64,000 nucleotides of DNA, taken from contig CAJNOP010000551.1 in NCBI GenBank assembly GCA_905250075.1, positions 62,001-126,000 of the forward strand. The letters are read 5' to 3'. Positions 50,901-63,200 of this stretch are shown here, in pieces. The DNA is from Rotaria sp. Silwood1. Lineage: Eukaryota; Rotifera; Eurotatoria; Philodinida; Philodinidae. Below the pieces are notes generated by a model that had not been told where the DNA came from, ran no database searches, and saw nothing but the letters and a program-made list of their open reading frames with translations. Each line of letters opens with the position of its first letter. Within the stretch, counting starts at the first letter, position 1. A program made the translations under genes and the position numbers.

Positions 50901-53900
50901 GGTAATTCTCACACTAGATTTATTGGTATACCAATCCTTTGTTTCTCCAATTTTTAGCTTTTATGATGTTTTGAATTCTTTGATATTGTTCCAACTTCTA
51001 TAAATATACTATTGGTTGTACTCTGAATCGAGGTTCATCATAGTCAAAATGGTCAATCGACAAGGATTATGCAAATGTTTCACTTTCATAAAAGACTAAA
51101 TGCATATGGAATCTAATGAAACTCCATAGTCTAATCATTCCCAACATCTCAGAATCTAAATTCATAAAAAATAATTGGGTTTTTTAAGGTACTTCATTGA
51201 CCAATTTGATTATGATGACACACAAGTTATGAAAAACTTGCATGTCTGATTGCTCTTGTGTTTTACACTAAGAAAGCTATTATGAAAATTATTATATAAA
51301 AGTCTATTGAAGTTTTGATGTGTCACAAGTTACTTTACAAAATGATATGAATGACTTTTCAAATAATGAGTGGTCATCTTATCCGAGAATTCTTTTCTTT
51401 TTATAGAAAGTAAAATGTTATTTCGAGCAAGGTTTTTTTGATACACCTGTTTATCTTATTGAAGAATTATATGCTCATGATGATATATCTGGTCCAGCAA
51501 TTATTATTGATCCTAGTTGGTAAATTTTCTTTTCAAATAAAAAAAAAAACATATTTTTTTCACAATCTCTATTATTTTATTTCTAATAATAGTACAATTG
51601 TTGTTGAACCAAATTGTGAAGCTAAAATAACAGATTGTGGTGATATTCGTATAGCTATTCAACATATTAAAGAAGATACGAATTCAACTGAACTTGATCT
51701 TATTAGATTATCAATATTTCAAAATCGTTTTATGAGTATTGCAGAACAATGTGGTCGGTAAGATATATTTTAATATAAAAATAAGTAAAATAATACTTTT
51801 ATGTTTGATATTTAGTGTTCTTCAATTAACTGCTATTTCGACAAATATTAAAGAACGTTTAGATTTTAGTTGTGCTATGTTTGGAGATGATGGTGGTTTA
51901 GTTGCCAATGCTCCTCATATACCAGTACATCTTGGAGCTATGCAAGATGCCGTACAATATCAAGTACAGAATAAATAAATATATAATAATAATATTATTA
52001 AATTCGAATTTCTAGATGCGTGCTATTGGTAAAGATCTTCGTGATGGAGATGTAATTTTAAGCAATCATCCGTCAGCTGGAGGTAATGAGAAAGAAAACG
52101 AAAATATGAGAATTTTGATAAATAAATTTGTTTTAGGAAGTCATTTACCAGATTTAACTGTTATTACACCAGTAAGATTTATAGTATAAATTATTTTAAA
52201 TCTGAATAAATAATTTAACTTTTAAGGTATTTCATGAATCTGATAAAACTAAACCAGTATTTTTTGTTGCAAGTCGTGGTCATCATGCTGATATTGGTGG
52301 TTTAACTCCAGGTTCAATGCCTCCAAATTCGACATCTTTATTTGAAGAAGGTGCACAATTTCTTTCATTTAAAATTGTTGAACAAGGACAATTTAAAGAG
52401 AAAGGTACAAATAAAATTATATAAATAAAATATATTTTGTTTTTATTCTAGAACTCATAGAAAAATTAAATGAACCAGGAAAACAAGAAAATTGTTCAGC
52501 AACTCGAACATTAATGCATAATATTGCTGATTTAAAAGCACAAATAGCTGCTAATCTAAAAGTAATTTTTTTTTAATAAAAAAAAAAAAACTTATTTTTA
52601 ATGAATAATTATCTATAATTTAATATTAGGGTGTTAAATTAGTTCAAGAATTAATTGATATTTATAGTCTTAAAGTAGTTCAAGCTTATATGAGATATAT
52701 TCAAGTTTGTTTAAAGAATTTTATGTTTTTCTTTTTTTTATTTATATATCAAATAAAATATTTAGGATAATGCTGAAACAGCTGTAAAAGATTTACTTAA
52801 AAGTGTATTACATTCTTTTTCTGAAAAAGAACATAAACATCAAGATAACATTAAATTACATGCTGTTGATTATATGGATGATGGATCAAAAATTTGTTTA
52901 TGTATTGACATAGACGGGCAACAAGTAAGAAGAGAAAAACAAACGATTTTGTATTTTGTTGTTCTTGCTTTCTTTTTTAAAATAAAGTCTAAAGCTAAAT
53001 TTGATTTTACGGGTACAAGTGAACAAGTATGGTATAATTGGAATGCACCACGTTCAATTACTAATTCAGCTATTATTTATTGTCTTCGAGCTATGATTGC
53101 ACATGAAATACCATTAAATAATGTAGATTAATTTTAGTCTTGATAAGTTGTTAAAAAAAATGTTTTTCTTTTTTGAAGGGATGTATGAGACCAATTGAAG
53201 TTATTCTTCCACCAGGTTCACTTCTTAATCCACATAAGGATGCTGCTGTTGTCGGTAAGTACAAAGAAATATTATAAGATTGAAATAATGTTTTCCTTCT
53301 TCATAGGTGGTAATGTTTTAACTAGTCAACGTTTAGTTGATGTTATTCTTCATGCATTTGGTGCTTGTGCTGCATCACAAGTAATATTTAAGTAAAGAAA
53401 TAATTCAAAAAATTAAATAGATTATTGCTAGGGTTGTATGAATAATATCACTTGGGGTGATAATAAAGCAACCAGTTATTATGAAACAGTTGCTGGTGGA
53501 GCTGGTGCTGTATGTAGCTTGTATTTTTGAAAATAATTGAAATTCGAAGATTGTTTTCTTGTTTTTGATAGGGACCCAATTGGCATGGACGTTCAGGTGT
53601 TCATACGCATATGACTAATACTCGAATAACTGATCCTGAAATTCTTGAAAAACGGTAAATAAACATTTCAAATCATATTTATTTTAATGTTCTATTAAAG
53701 TTTTCCTGTTGTTTTACAAAAATTTTGTCTTCGTCCATTTTCTGGTGGTCAAGGAAAATATCGTGGTGGTGATGGTGTTGATCGACGAATATTATTTCGT
53801 CGTACGATGACATTATCAATGTTAACTGACCGACGTGTACATCATCCTTATGGATTGTGTGGTGGTGAAAATGGTCAATGTGGAAAGAATTTATTAAAAC

Positions 53901-54161
53901 GTGTCGATGGACGATTAATAAATTTAGGTGGAAAATGTTCAGTACCAATGGAACCTGGTGTAAGTTATGTTATAATTGAATACTAAATAAAATAAATGAT
54001 TTATTTGAATTTAGGATACATTTATTTTACTTACACCTGGTGGTGGTGGTTTTGGAAAAGTAAATGATGAAGAAGATAAGAATTCTGAACAAACAGAATT
54101 TCAATCATTTATTGAACGTGGAAGTTTATTTGATTATAAACTTACTCAAGAAGGAGTTTAA
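47931..54161 (+). CDS. OPLAH: 5-oxoprolinase (ATP-hydrolysing), 30 exons
   Basis: Thirty exons, from 47931-48089 to 54015-54161, with mostly 45-70 bp introns and one of 680 bp (50727-51406); the coding parts sum to 1282 residues (human 1288) with every junction in frame. It opens 5-oxoproline to glutamate with ATP in the gamma-glutamyl/glutathione cycle. The N-terminal hydantoinase-A half has [11 protein letters not shown] (residues 8-18), [54 protein letters not shown] and [20 protein letters not shown]. The hydantoinase-B half has [69 protein letters not shown] and [20 protein letters not shown], ending with the glycine run TPGGGGFG. No break was found. A TTTATTTTAG acceptor-like site ends 16 nt before the ATG. 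The very short introns show how compact genes are in this genome. Confidence 0.96.
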
Positions 54162-54889
54162 GATGATTTTATTATCAATATTTTTCTTTTGTTTTCAAGT
54201 AATTTTTTAACGTATTGATATTAAGACATGAAAATAATTTTTAGTTTATTTTAAAAAAGTTTTACGCAAGCAGAAGATATTGATTTACATATGAAATTAA
54301 GTTTTTATTGTTTTTTTGTTTGTAATAGTTAATGATAGTTCAACATATTATTTGATCATATAACTTTAAGTTTTAATAACATAATATTAAAATAAAAGAT
54401 GATTCAAGGAACTAAAAAAAAACATTTCATAAATGACAAAACAGTCGATTGTTATAAGTCTACTAGAATGACTTTTAAAAACATTTCCTTTTTATTTCAC
54501 GTTCAGACATTCATTCATGAAATTCTTTTAAATTTTTGTCATGGCACTAGAGATCAACTTTGAATATTTTTGCCTTTAGAAATAAAATATGTTTCTACTT
54601 ATGTAAGCAAGCTAAATTTGATAGTAGTATTCATTTGATTTCTCCAGCTATATTTTAATGCTTTTGCTTGTATAAATGTCAATAGTCTTCTTTTCTTTTT
54701 TGTATGCTTTTCATTATACATTTATTGATTCGTTGATGCTCGAAGTAACATAAATAATACCTTCACAGACACTTATAGGCAAATGAATGAGTATTCACAT
54801 AGGAATAAGAAAATCTCAAAAAAAAAATAATTCATCACTTTATAATTGGAATTATTTATGAAATTATTTATTCGTAACATGGAGTAAGG
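54162..54889. other. Upstream region of the secreted-protein copy A
   Basis: No gene. Roughly 54640-54889 is similar to the reverse complement of 58124-58400, upstream of copy B (shared TTGTATGCTTTTCATTATA-type and AATTCATCACTTT-type blocks), so promoter and leader were duplicated with the gene. Confidence 0.6.
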
Positions 54890-55504
54890 ATGAGACGAAT
54901 AATGTTGCTTCTTTGTCTCGTTCATCTTACCACTTCTCTACATACAAAACGTACATATGTGATGCAAAAAGATTTTATTAATGGATTCAAAACTGGTGAA
55001 TTTTCGATCTACAATCAAGAAACAAATACTCGTGCATATCGAATCGAGTCTCATATGTATCTTTTTAAACCTGAACGCATTGATCTTATTGCGTATCGAC
55101 CAATGCAAGTTGTAGGCAAGCTGACGACCAAATTGAAACGTCGATGGCGTGAAGTAACATTTGAAGTGCTTGATAGCCAAACTCAACAGTGGAAGGTGGG
55201 CAAGTTTATTCAAAATTATATTGGATGGTACAGAGATAGTATTGACATTGACTGGGGTGGATTCCCATTAAAATGCGAGATCGCTGCGAATCGATTGGCA
55301 GGACGATTTCTAACTGATAATAATACTATTCTCTTGGCCGAATTCAAACGAGGATCACAGCACACTTTTAATGCAAGTAACTACAAGGTGGAAATATATT
55401 CCGATGACGTTCCAGATGCCATTTATCTACTTTATGTTGCCAATTTCGATGAAATCATTACACGTAGAGATCGTAACAGATATCCTATTAATGGTCAATG
55501 GTGA
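54890..55504 (+). CDS. Secreted protein, copy A of an inverted paralogous pair (possible LURP-one/tubby-like fold)
   Basis: 204 residues, single exon. The N-terminus (MRRIMLLLCLVHLTTSLHT) is a clear signal peptide. The mature part has a pattern of short strands: GEFSIYNQETNTRAYRIES, VVGKL, then WREVTFEVLDSQTQQWKVGK, and near the end YSDDVPDAIYLLYVA. The order 'bounded strand, Gly-Lys-Leu, Trp-Arg-Glu, FEVLD' recalls LURP-one/tubby-C-like beta barrels, but this is a fold guess without a diagnostic motif. It is paralogous along its whole length to the minus-strand gene at 57563-58123. A telomere-like hairpin begins 18 nt after its stop. Function unknown. Unlike the core genes it shows no splice acceptor just before the ATG. 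Confidence 0.8.
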   Translation: MRRIMLLLCLVHLTTSLHTKRTYVMQKDFINGFKTGEFSIYNQETNTRAYRIESHMYLFKPERIDLIAYRPMQVVGKLTTKLKRRWREVTFEVLDSQTQQWKVGKFIQNYIGWYRDSIDIDWGGFPLKCEIAANRLAGRFLTDNNTILLAEFKRGSQHTFNASNYKVEIYSDDVPDAIYLLYVANFDEIITRRDRNRYPINGQW

Positions 55505-55521
55505 ATAGTTACATATATTTA

Positions 55522-55562
55522 GGTGTGGGCGGGTGTCTCTTCTTTTGACACCCATACCCACA
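55522..55562. repeat. Telomere-like hairpin after secreted copy A
   Basis: GGTGTGGGCGGGTGTC, an 8-nt loop, then GACACCCATACCCACA. The arms are nearly perfectly complementary. It would lie in the 3' UTR of the preceding gene. Confidence 0.75.
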
Positions 55563-57562
55563 ACAAGAACATATTTTGTTTGATTTTTTTTCTAACTATG
55601 CATATGATGTCATGTTGATAACATGAATGAAATCAGTAGAAACATAGTTTTAATTGCGGTAACTGTTGAACAACGGTTTCTACTTACCGAAAATATTGCT
55701 AATCATTTACCAGTGGTTGAACTAAAATACTGAATAGATATTGCAATAATTTAAGAACTAACTAATTGCAGTTATAGGCTGTAGTCATGTCATGTACAAA
55801 ATTCACTATATCATCACTCACAATCTTATTCGAGTGATTTTTGACTTGTATTCATTAGCAATATGTGTATAGTAAAAAGAAACTTTTGCTTGCTTATAGT
55901 ATATTAACTGCTCTTTTTTGATTAATTTGTACGATTCATAAAGAAATAATATTCAAATTTTGTTTGTTCACATTTACGATTCCTATAATTCTCACTTTCG
56001 TCCCAATAAAAACGAAAAAACTTCTGTCCTATACCAACATGTACCACTATTGTATGTATGTGGAAACAGAACAAATAATGATGAAGATATTGAAAACATG
56101 AATCTTTCTTTCTTAATTCCAAATTAATGAAAACAAAACACTATGTCTTTCTTCAAACATCCAAGTTGGTCCGCAAATAACAAACATTGGTCAAAATACA
56201 ACTATGTCAGACAAGATACATCGACAAACAAGTACATGAACAGCAAAACAATTTTTATTATTGGTGTCATAGACTTTTTTGTTTTCAATGTGTTGTTTCA
56301 ACAGAAATATATGAAACTCTCGATTGGCTTAAACTATATGTACAAAAACTTCAATGTTTTTAAGAGAAAACCTCGAAATTGTTCGATGATACAAATTGCA
56401 AAATCCTTGTACATCAAATTCTGCAACTATTCAGCATAAAAAAATGAAAACCTTTCTTTCGTCACGTGGAAGCAAAACAAGTTTTGTACGTTAATACTGA
56501 ACTCTTGAGATTTAGTAAAACATCATTTTTATTTTAAGTATCGTGAACGAAGAAACATGGAAGATTAAGTTATAAGCCGTAACAAAGATTTTTATTCATG
56601 AATATTGCTCGCATATCAATTATAAGATGATGTTCAAAATGATAACTTGGTTCGATGATACGATAGAACATATTTGATCATCCATAGCATCAAAAGTTTT
56701 CAGATAGTTGATTGAATAATTCATAAGATAATCAGCTATTAACTAATTCAGTGTTGTTGTCATGGTAATTGAGCTTCTTGACATTACATTTTTGCATTTG
56801 AGAAGAACGTTCCTCACGTATTTGAGAGCGATTGATTGCTTGAGTCTTTTCGTTTTGTTAGTCAACCTTCATCGAACTAATCTGTATCTGTACCTTAAAA
56901 AGACATTGCGGAACAATATCTTTTGAGCGAGGGAAACTGGGTTGTTTTTCGGCTTTTTTACACATAGTTACATTCTATTCACCTTGATGAATCCAATGGT
57001 GTACTTGGAGTCGATTTTGATAGAGCTTGAACCCAAATACCTTCCATATCGTAAGGTCTTTGGGCATCTACATCACTTTAAAGATAACAGGATATTGTGA
57101 CAGTATTTTTTCTTTATTTTTCGCGAAAATGAAAACATTTAGAGAGCTGATTACTTTACAGTGCGAAGAATGAATCGAGAGAAAAAGGCGTGGAACTTTG
57201 CAATGTAATGAGAACAAAAATTGCTTTGACATTTGAAGGACTCAAACTGATCCTTTTAAACATTTGTCAACAAATAACTTAATAGAATCGCTCAGAGACT
57301 GAAAAACGATCTATACGATAACTATCGAACGAACCACTCACCATGGAATGAAAGTTCCAAAACTGACAGGAGTGACATGGACGGATTAAGAAAAAAGATT
57401 TGTTTCGATTGCTTTACATGAACATGAGTTAGTGTTCGAAAGCTTTCAGAAAAACAACGGAATTGTTAGCATGAAATGCACACATATATTTTATTGTAAC
57501 AAAGCACACACAATTGACAATGTTCTTTTCCGTTTAATTGGCATTTGATTAAGATGCATAGA
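55563..57562. other. Spacer between the two convergent secreted-protein genes
   Basis: 2 kb, no convincing gene. A minus-strand peptide-like stretch near 56985-57078 (DAQRPYDMEGIWVQALSKS) could be an old exon, but nothing around it supports a gene. Confidence 0.4.
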
Positions 57563-58123
57563 TTACATGTTGATGCTAGCGACATAAAGTAGAAAAACAG
57601 GATCTGGAACATCATCAGAGTGTACATGTAGATCATAGGTCAAGGGCGCATGTTTTCCTAACCGTCGACTTTGAAATTCAGCCATGATGGTATCACGATC
57701 ATTTATCAGGGTTCCATACCACATGTACCCAGGAATTACGTGTTTTATAGGTGGTCCATCCCATTCGATATCTATTTGATGTGGCGACCAAAACTTAAAA
57801 TGTCGAATAAGCTTTCCCATCTTCCACTGTCGAGTTTGATTGTCCAACACTTCAAATGTTGCTTCGCGCCATATCTTTTCCCCTTTGACCATGAGCTTGC
57901 CTACGACTTCTTTTGATGGAGACGCTATAATTTCAAAGTGTCTCCCGTCAGAACCAAAAGAAGATTTGATTTCATATGCAAGAGTATCTGTTAGACCATT
58001 ATAGACCAAAAATTCACCGCTTCTCAAAATGTTGGAATTGCCCTTTTCCAAAAAATAAGCACGTCTTGTATGTAGAGTAACGACGAGATGAACGAGACAA
58101 AGAAGCAACACTAGTTGTTTCAT
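57563..58123 (-). CDS. Secreted protein, copy B of the inverted pair
   Basis: 186 residues from the ATG at 58123. The frame is open to an ATG at 58141, but the downstream Met is preferred because it aligns with the start of copy A and begins the signal peptide MKQLVLLLCLVHLVVTLHT. Blocks shared with copy A: GEFLVYNGLTDTLAYEIKS, VVGKL, WREATFEVLDNQTRQWKMGK, IDIEWDGPPIK and HSDDVPDPVFLLYVAS. The C-terminus is 10-15 residues shorter. The gene faces copy A (convergent, about 2 kb apart). The two copies have clearly diverged, while the signal peptide and the FEVLD core are best kept, suggesting selection on both. Function unknown; the fold may be LURP-one/tubby-like. Confidence 0.8.
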   Translation of the reverse strand: MKQLVLLLCLVHLVVTLHTRRAYFLEKGNSNILRSGEFLVYNGLTDTLAYEIKSSFGSDGRHFEIIASPSKEVVGKLMVKGEKIWREATFEVLDNQTRQWKMGKLIRHFKFWSPHQIDIEWDGPPIKHVIPGYMWYGTLINDRDTIMAEFQSRRLGKHAPLTYDLHVHSDDVPDPVFLLYVASINM

Positions 58124-58400
58124 TTTTATTCCGTCTGACAAACAAATAATTTCATGAATAATTTTAAGTACAAAGTGATGAATTGTTTTTCTTTAGGTTT
58201 TATTCTTGTTATATCAATCTTATCTCATTGGTTTACGAGCGTTTGTGCAATTAGTATTTATTTTGCTTCTAGGCACAACACATCAATAAATATATAATGA
58301 AAAGCATACATAAAAGAAAAGAATATTGTCACTTATAAAGACTATGTACTATTTCGTGTGTACGACAGAAGCATCATTTGAAAATACTTCTTTATGATAA
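58124..58400 (-). promoter_or_regulatory. Upstream region of copy B, conserved with copy A
   Basis: Read on the minus strand, the 5' flank shares blocks in the same order with 54640-54889: TTATGTATGCTTTTCATTAT, then ATTTATTGAT, and AATTCATCACTTTGTA close to the start. Conservation of non-coding flank at this level, next to diverged coding sequence, points to either a shared promoter or a fairly young duplication. Confidence 0.55.
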
Positions 58401-59028
58401 TCAAATACTCAACAACTTTGAAGCGTTAAAATATAATTCAAGGAATCAAATGAATATGACCATCGAATTTAATTTACTTTGAAAAGCAGTACAGTGTATC
58501 ATGCCGAAAAGTGACATATTTAAGGCCGATATCCAGTTTCATAAAGCCAATTAAAAAGAATTTGTGACAAGTCTTTCTTTTTACGTAGGATCTAGTAGGT
58601 TTAGATTCGATTTCTTTTAGGACCAATTCATTCATGAAATTATTTCCATACTAATTCGATATATTCCCAGTAGAACTCGACGAGCTGCATACAATAATGA
58701 AAACCATTTCTCGATATCAAGTTTTGCTCTTGAAAAAACACTTCTTAATTGATTCAATTTATCCTATTCCGCATTACTCCTTGAATACAGTGACGGTTTC
58801 TCGTCAACACACCCCTGTGTCGAGATCAGGCTTCCAACATATCATAGACCTTTTCAGGCGGTACTTGATTGCATATTACAATACAACAACGAAAAGCATT
58901 TGCACCTGATATTTTAATCTAGAGAAAAATAACTATGCAGTTTTTTCAAAATCAATTTGTATTTCTATCAAAAGAACTTTTAGGATATCTTCACAACTGA
59001 TCATTAGCTTTAGAGTGAGGAGGTAATT

Positions 59029-59293
59029 CCCAGTGAAAAATGACAAGATTATGTAAGATTATAACCAGATTTTTGTGCAACAAAGTCCAAATTATAATCG
59101 ATTGAAATCTTCTAAATCAACTATAATTTGATTTTTAATCAAAAATAATCTCCTAAATCAAGTATAATTTTGATTAAAAATCAAATTATAGTTGATTTAG
59201 AAGATTTCAATCGATCATAATTTGGATTTTGTTGCACAAAAATCCGGTTATAATCTTACATAATCTGATATAATTTGACATTTTTTCACTGGG
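59029..59293. mobile_element. Foldback MITE with CCCAGTG ends
   Basis: 265 bp. The left end CCCAGTGAAAAATGACA is complementary to the right end TGACATTTTTTCACTGGG. Nearly the entire halves pair, including TTTTTGTGCAACAAAGTCCA and its counterpart, and GATTTAGAAGATTTCAATCG. No unambiguous target duplication was seen and there is no coding sequence. Confidence 0.78.
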
Positions 59294-59374
59294 CTGTTGG
59301 CCTTACCTCTGCCATCATTCATGTTGTATCTCGATTAAGTAAAGAGTGGTCAGAATCAATATCGGGTATCCGTG

Positions 59375-59441
59375 TTGTGTGTGTGTGGATTTTGGGTGTA
59401 CGGGTGTGAATCTTCTCTGGACAAAGATTTACGCCCACACA
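59375..59441. repeat. Telomere-like hairpin
   Basis: GTGTGTGTGGATTTTGGGTG with ACGGGTGTGAATC, a loop CTTCTCTGGACAAA, then GATTTACGCCCACACAAAC. The outer arms pair imperfectly. Confidence 0.55.
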
Positions 59442-59984
59442 AACTCTTTGTCTGTTTTCGGCATGACACTTTCGAGTACAAAAGATCTCTTTCTTTATAT
59501 TTGTGAAAAACTGCTCCCAAAACAAAACCACATTTTTTGGACAGTATAGTTCTAGCAACTTGACTGTTGGGGAATATGAGCGTGTCCATGGAAGGTGCTA
59601 TTCCGTCACGCTCTGTTTATGGTAAATGAGAAGTCGTGGACAGCTTTGCAATTTCTCATTTTGAACAGCACAATTTTTTGTTGAAAACTGCAAAAGCATT
59701 TGATCTTAAACATTGAATCGTTTGTACGTAATGAAACAAACAAACCGTGACGAAATAAGCTTTTGCGTGGACAGGCTCATATCAGTTCTTATGAAAGAGA
59801 ATTTTTGTACATTTTGCTGAAAGGATATCGCTTGTTCGAACAGTTCTCTCGCCTCTTTAGTCTAAACTTTAACTTATGAGTTCGTTCATCTTTAGTCTAT
59901 ACATACATTCTATTCGATACCCATAGTTACACAATCGAAGCCACATCGATACTTACTTCTGGAGTTGGCCTACAACTCGACCAT

Positions 59985-60262
59985 ATCGTCCACACTCACA
60001 GTTCATTTCGCAACATCAACTATACACTCATCACTACAACCAATACCCACACCTGAATATACGTCTCTAACCTCAGGCACAGCGATGACATACACACAAC
60101 AAAATCCAAGAGAAAACTCACAAATACAACCACATCCAGATACATGCCCATGCCAGTTCTCATCCACGTCTCGACACTCATATTACACTCATATCCTATT
60201 CGAGAGCAGCAGTCACACATTTATCTCCACAGCCGACATTTACAACCACACATTCATATTTG
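59985..60262 (+). repeat. C/A-rich tract, perhaps decayed telomeric C-strand repeat
   Basis: About 280 bp strongly enriched in C and A on this strand, with many CACTCA, CCCACA, CACAC and CATCCA-like words but no regular period left. The frame open over it codes a Ser/Thr/His/Pro peptide that follows simply from the composition. Decayed telomeric repeat is one explanation; a plain low-complexity region is another. Confidence 0.35.
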
Positions 60263-63200
60263 CATTCGCTTAAAGAAAAAGCTTTCAGGGCAGATTCTTT
60301 AGCACTCAAATGCGGAGACATTTTACACACTGAGTTATAGCATGAAAAATCTTTTTATTTTCCTCGTGAACATTCCGGTGGCTATGTGATCGTAGTCTCT
60401 AAGTGTTTTTGACGTTTACTTTTTGCGTATAAAATAGGTTAGTCTTGTATTTATTAGTATCGTCTCGGAATTCTTTCTAAATCCGGGTAACGATGAAAAT
60501 ATTGTCGATCGCAGTCCAATAAACATATGGTCACCAGTGGTTGTTGATTGTTGATATCATCTAGGAGTCTTTGCACATGAATCGCATGTTGTTTCAAGTG
60601 ACTATAACTCCTTGAAAGGTCGCTGTCTCTGATATTGTCATGCTTTTGGTTGGCATCTTGTAGTAACAGAAAGTTTTGATCCTAAAAGCACCATATAGTA
60701 ATAGTCTTAGGAATGACTAGATATTATTAACATTAAAGGCATACCGCTTTTCTCTTTAGATAGTTACAGGTAGGGGAGGCTTTGTCTTCTTAGTTGGTCT
60801 ATTAAAGCAACTCACTGAGTTACTAACATTTTTCATAGAACCCAGGCATTTCACTTCTAGTCTTGTAATGGAATCCACAAGAGAACTATTTTGTATAGGT
60901 AACATTAATTCTTCAGCCTGCGTACTATAGGTTATTTCTAAAAAAAGAATCCTGTGGTCTTTACTATCACTGACTCATTTGTCTGCGACAAATATCATTT
61001 TTCACCATAGATAAAGGCTTGTGGAAGCTAGCGTACAATTAAAATTCATTTGTGAAAATTTGCTCCCTTCATGGTGTCTCAGGAGCACAACTTACAAAGT
61101 GGAACAGGAGTCTCAAATTCGATCAGTAAAATGCATAGATCTCAATGTTTCTTGCCTATCGAAATTTATCGACATCATTCATATCTGGAATTTAGTTTCA
61201 GCAAATCACCGAGCATTTCTGCGTCGGTCTATGTAGTTCGAAATAAAAATCAACCTGCTACTTGTGCAAGAGAATCATCACAAAACGATCTCCACAAGTT
61301 TCCTACGTTTTCTGCATGTTCATGCCTTTGTCAAGCCATGAAATCGTTTTTCACTGATTGTACGACTGCAGCAAATATGCCTTGTATTTCTTGAAACTAG
61401 TAATGTTTTATAGAGAAAGCATCTTGACTAGAAAAGAAATACATTATTCGATCCATCTTGTTAAAGCGTATTTATCCACTTTCTTTGAGATCTACTATTC
61501 ACAAACGAATTGACTTTCTTATGGACGGAAAAACGAGAACGATAGCTGCAGCTTAATGTCCTATTTCCGATTCTGTAACTGTGTGTGATCATTTTTCTTA
61601 ATTCAATCATTCAAACAGTAATGTATAAGCCATCAGAAAAGATTTGTTCGTATTGCCGAACGTATCTTACTCTATAGTCATCTTACTACCAAATGGAGAG
61701 TTTCTCTCAAGGGTTACCTGATTCCGTGAATATTATTAGATACATCCGTTTTCTGAAGCATAGGCCTAGTGAGTTTTCACAAGGGCACCTCTTGTTGTTT
61801 GAATATAGGTTTTAGTGCAATCTTAGACTTTGGAAAGTTGTCGTACTGCTATTAGAAATCGTAATACTGAATTTTACAGGAGCGTAAGCTTTTTTTACAA
61901 TAAAATCACTCCGAAAAAATCTTTTGATCATACTGTGTTGAAGTACGAAAATGAAATGTTGATTGAAAGGTAACAAGAAATCCACATTAAGAGGAACACC
62001 GAAAATCACTGATTACTTGATTTCAGAAAACAGATCTAAGTGGTAATTGGATGCAGAGTAAATTTTCGCCTGCATAATTATCCAAATAGCTGGCAGCTTT
62101 AACATTTATCAGCATATTTCAGAAAATGATTCGTATATAGTGACCTTTATTCGGTGAGATAGTCCATGCTTGACACTTCTTTCGGTATCATAATAAATAA
62201 AAGACCTTTAACATTCTGTCACACAAAGAGACCTTTTTCTGATTGCCGATGCTTCAATGCCTGAATGGTTGAATTACGAAAAGCCACCAGAGGGACTATG
62301 AAAATTAGGAATAGAGGATAAATCTGCAACGCTCATTCTTTTTTGCTGTCTGCAAGAACGTTTATTAACTTGTGAGTACTTGCTGTACAAAGAACGACGG
62401 TTGATACTCGTCAACAAGATTAATAGAATGATGCGCTTTTTATTTTGATCAGGCTATGTTTTCTCTGTAAAATTGTTAGCTTAGAAAAATTCTATGCAAA
62501 TCTTCCGAAGTAGCACAATAAGAGAAACGACTGCATAACTTGACAAAATCAGGAATATACTGGAAGCAAAGAAAAATTGCAAAGCTGGTTTTTTGAACAT
62601 TTTCTTGAGCAAAGGACTGATTGTTTTTCAATGTAATATGCATCATTGATACAGTAATGTTTTCTGAATACCTACAATGAAATTTGAGGTCTCAAGCATG
62701 TCCGCAAGATGGAATAGTCAAGAAACATTGACGTTTATGTATTTTTCTCGCAGAATAGGGATTCCTGTTGTTGTGTGGATTGCATTTATGCAGTGCCTCA
62801 GTTGCTATGATCCCCACTGTAGTTCATGGAGCCAGAACTATTTTTTTTCGGTGTAGGTAACAATCCTTGAGACCTATGAAGTAATTAACGATAAAAAGAG
62901 AAAATATATTGGCCTTGAAATGATGATAAAGCTTGTATTAAAAGAGGTACACGGATGCAATAGAATCACTTTCTTTTCTGATGCTATTCGACTGAATTTC
63001 AAAAATATGAGGCAACAGATCTAAATTGAGAAAATGACTCGATGATATTGTGAAGAGGAGAGCAGAAGTATTAGAGTGCACAGTACTTCAGTCTTGCCCC
63101 TTCATGATATGCGTGTCGCAGGTTTTGCTCTTCATTATGTCATGCAAAGTACGAAAGAATGGTATAATCGATGAGGTCAAATATACCATTCGTGTTTTCA

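Noticed and set aside
56143-56439. 98-residue frame with Lys/Asn/Tyr-rich composition
   Set aside because: No motif, no splice or start signals; length is within chance for this base composition.
58124-58141. Upstream ATG of secreted copy B adding six residues
   Set aside because: The next Met aligns with the start of copy A and begins the signal peptide; the six residues have no counterpart.
59965-60273. 102-residue Ser/Thr/Pro/His-rich frame
   Set aside because: It follows from a C/A-biased tract; no gene context, and the composition explains the open frame.
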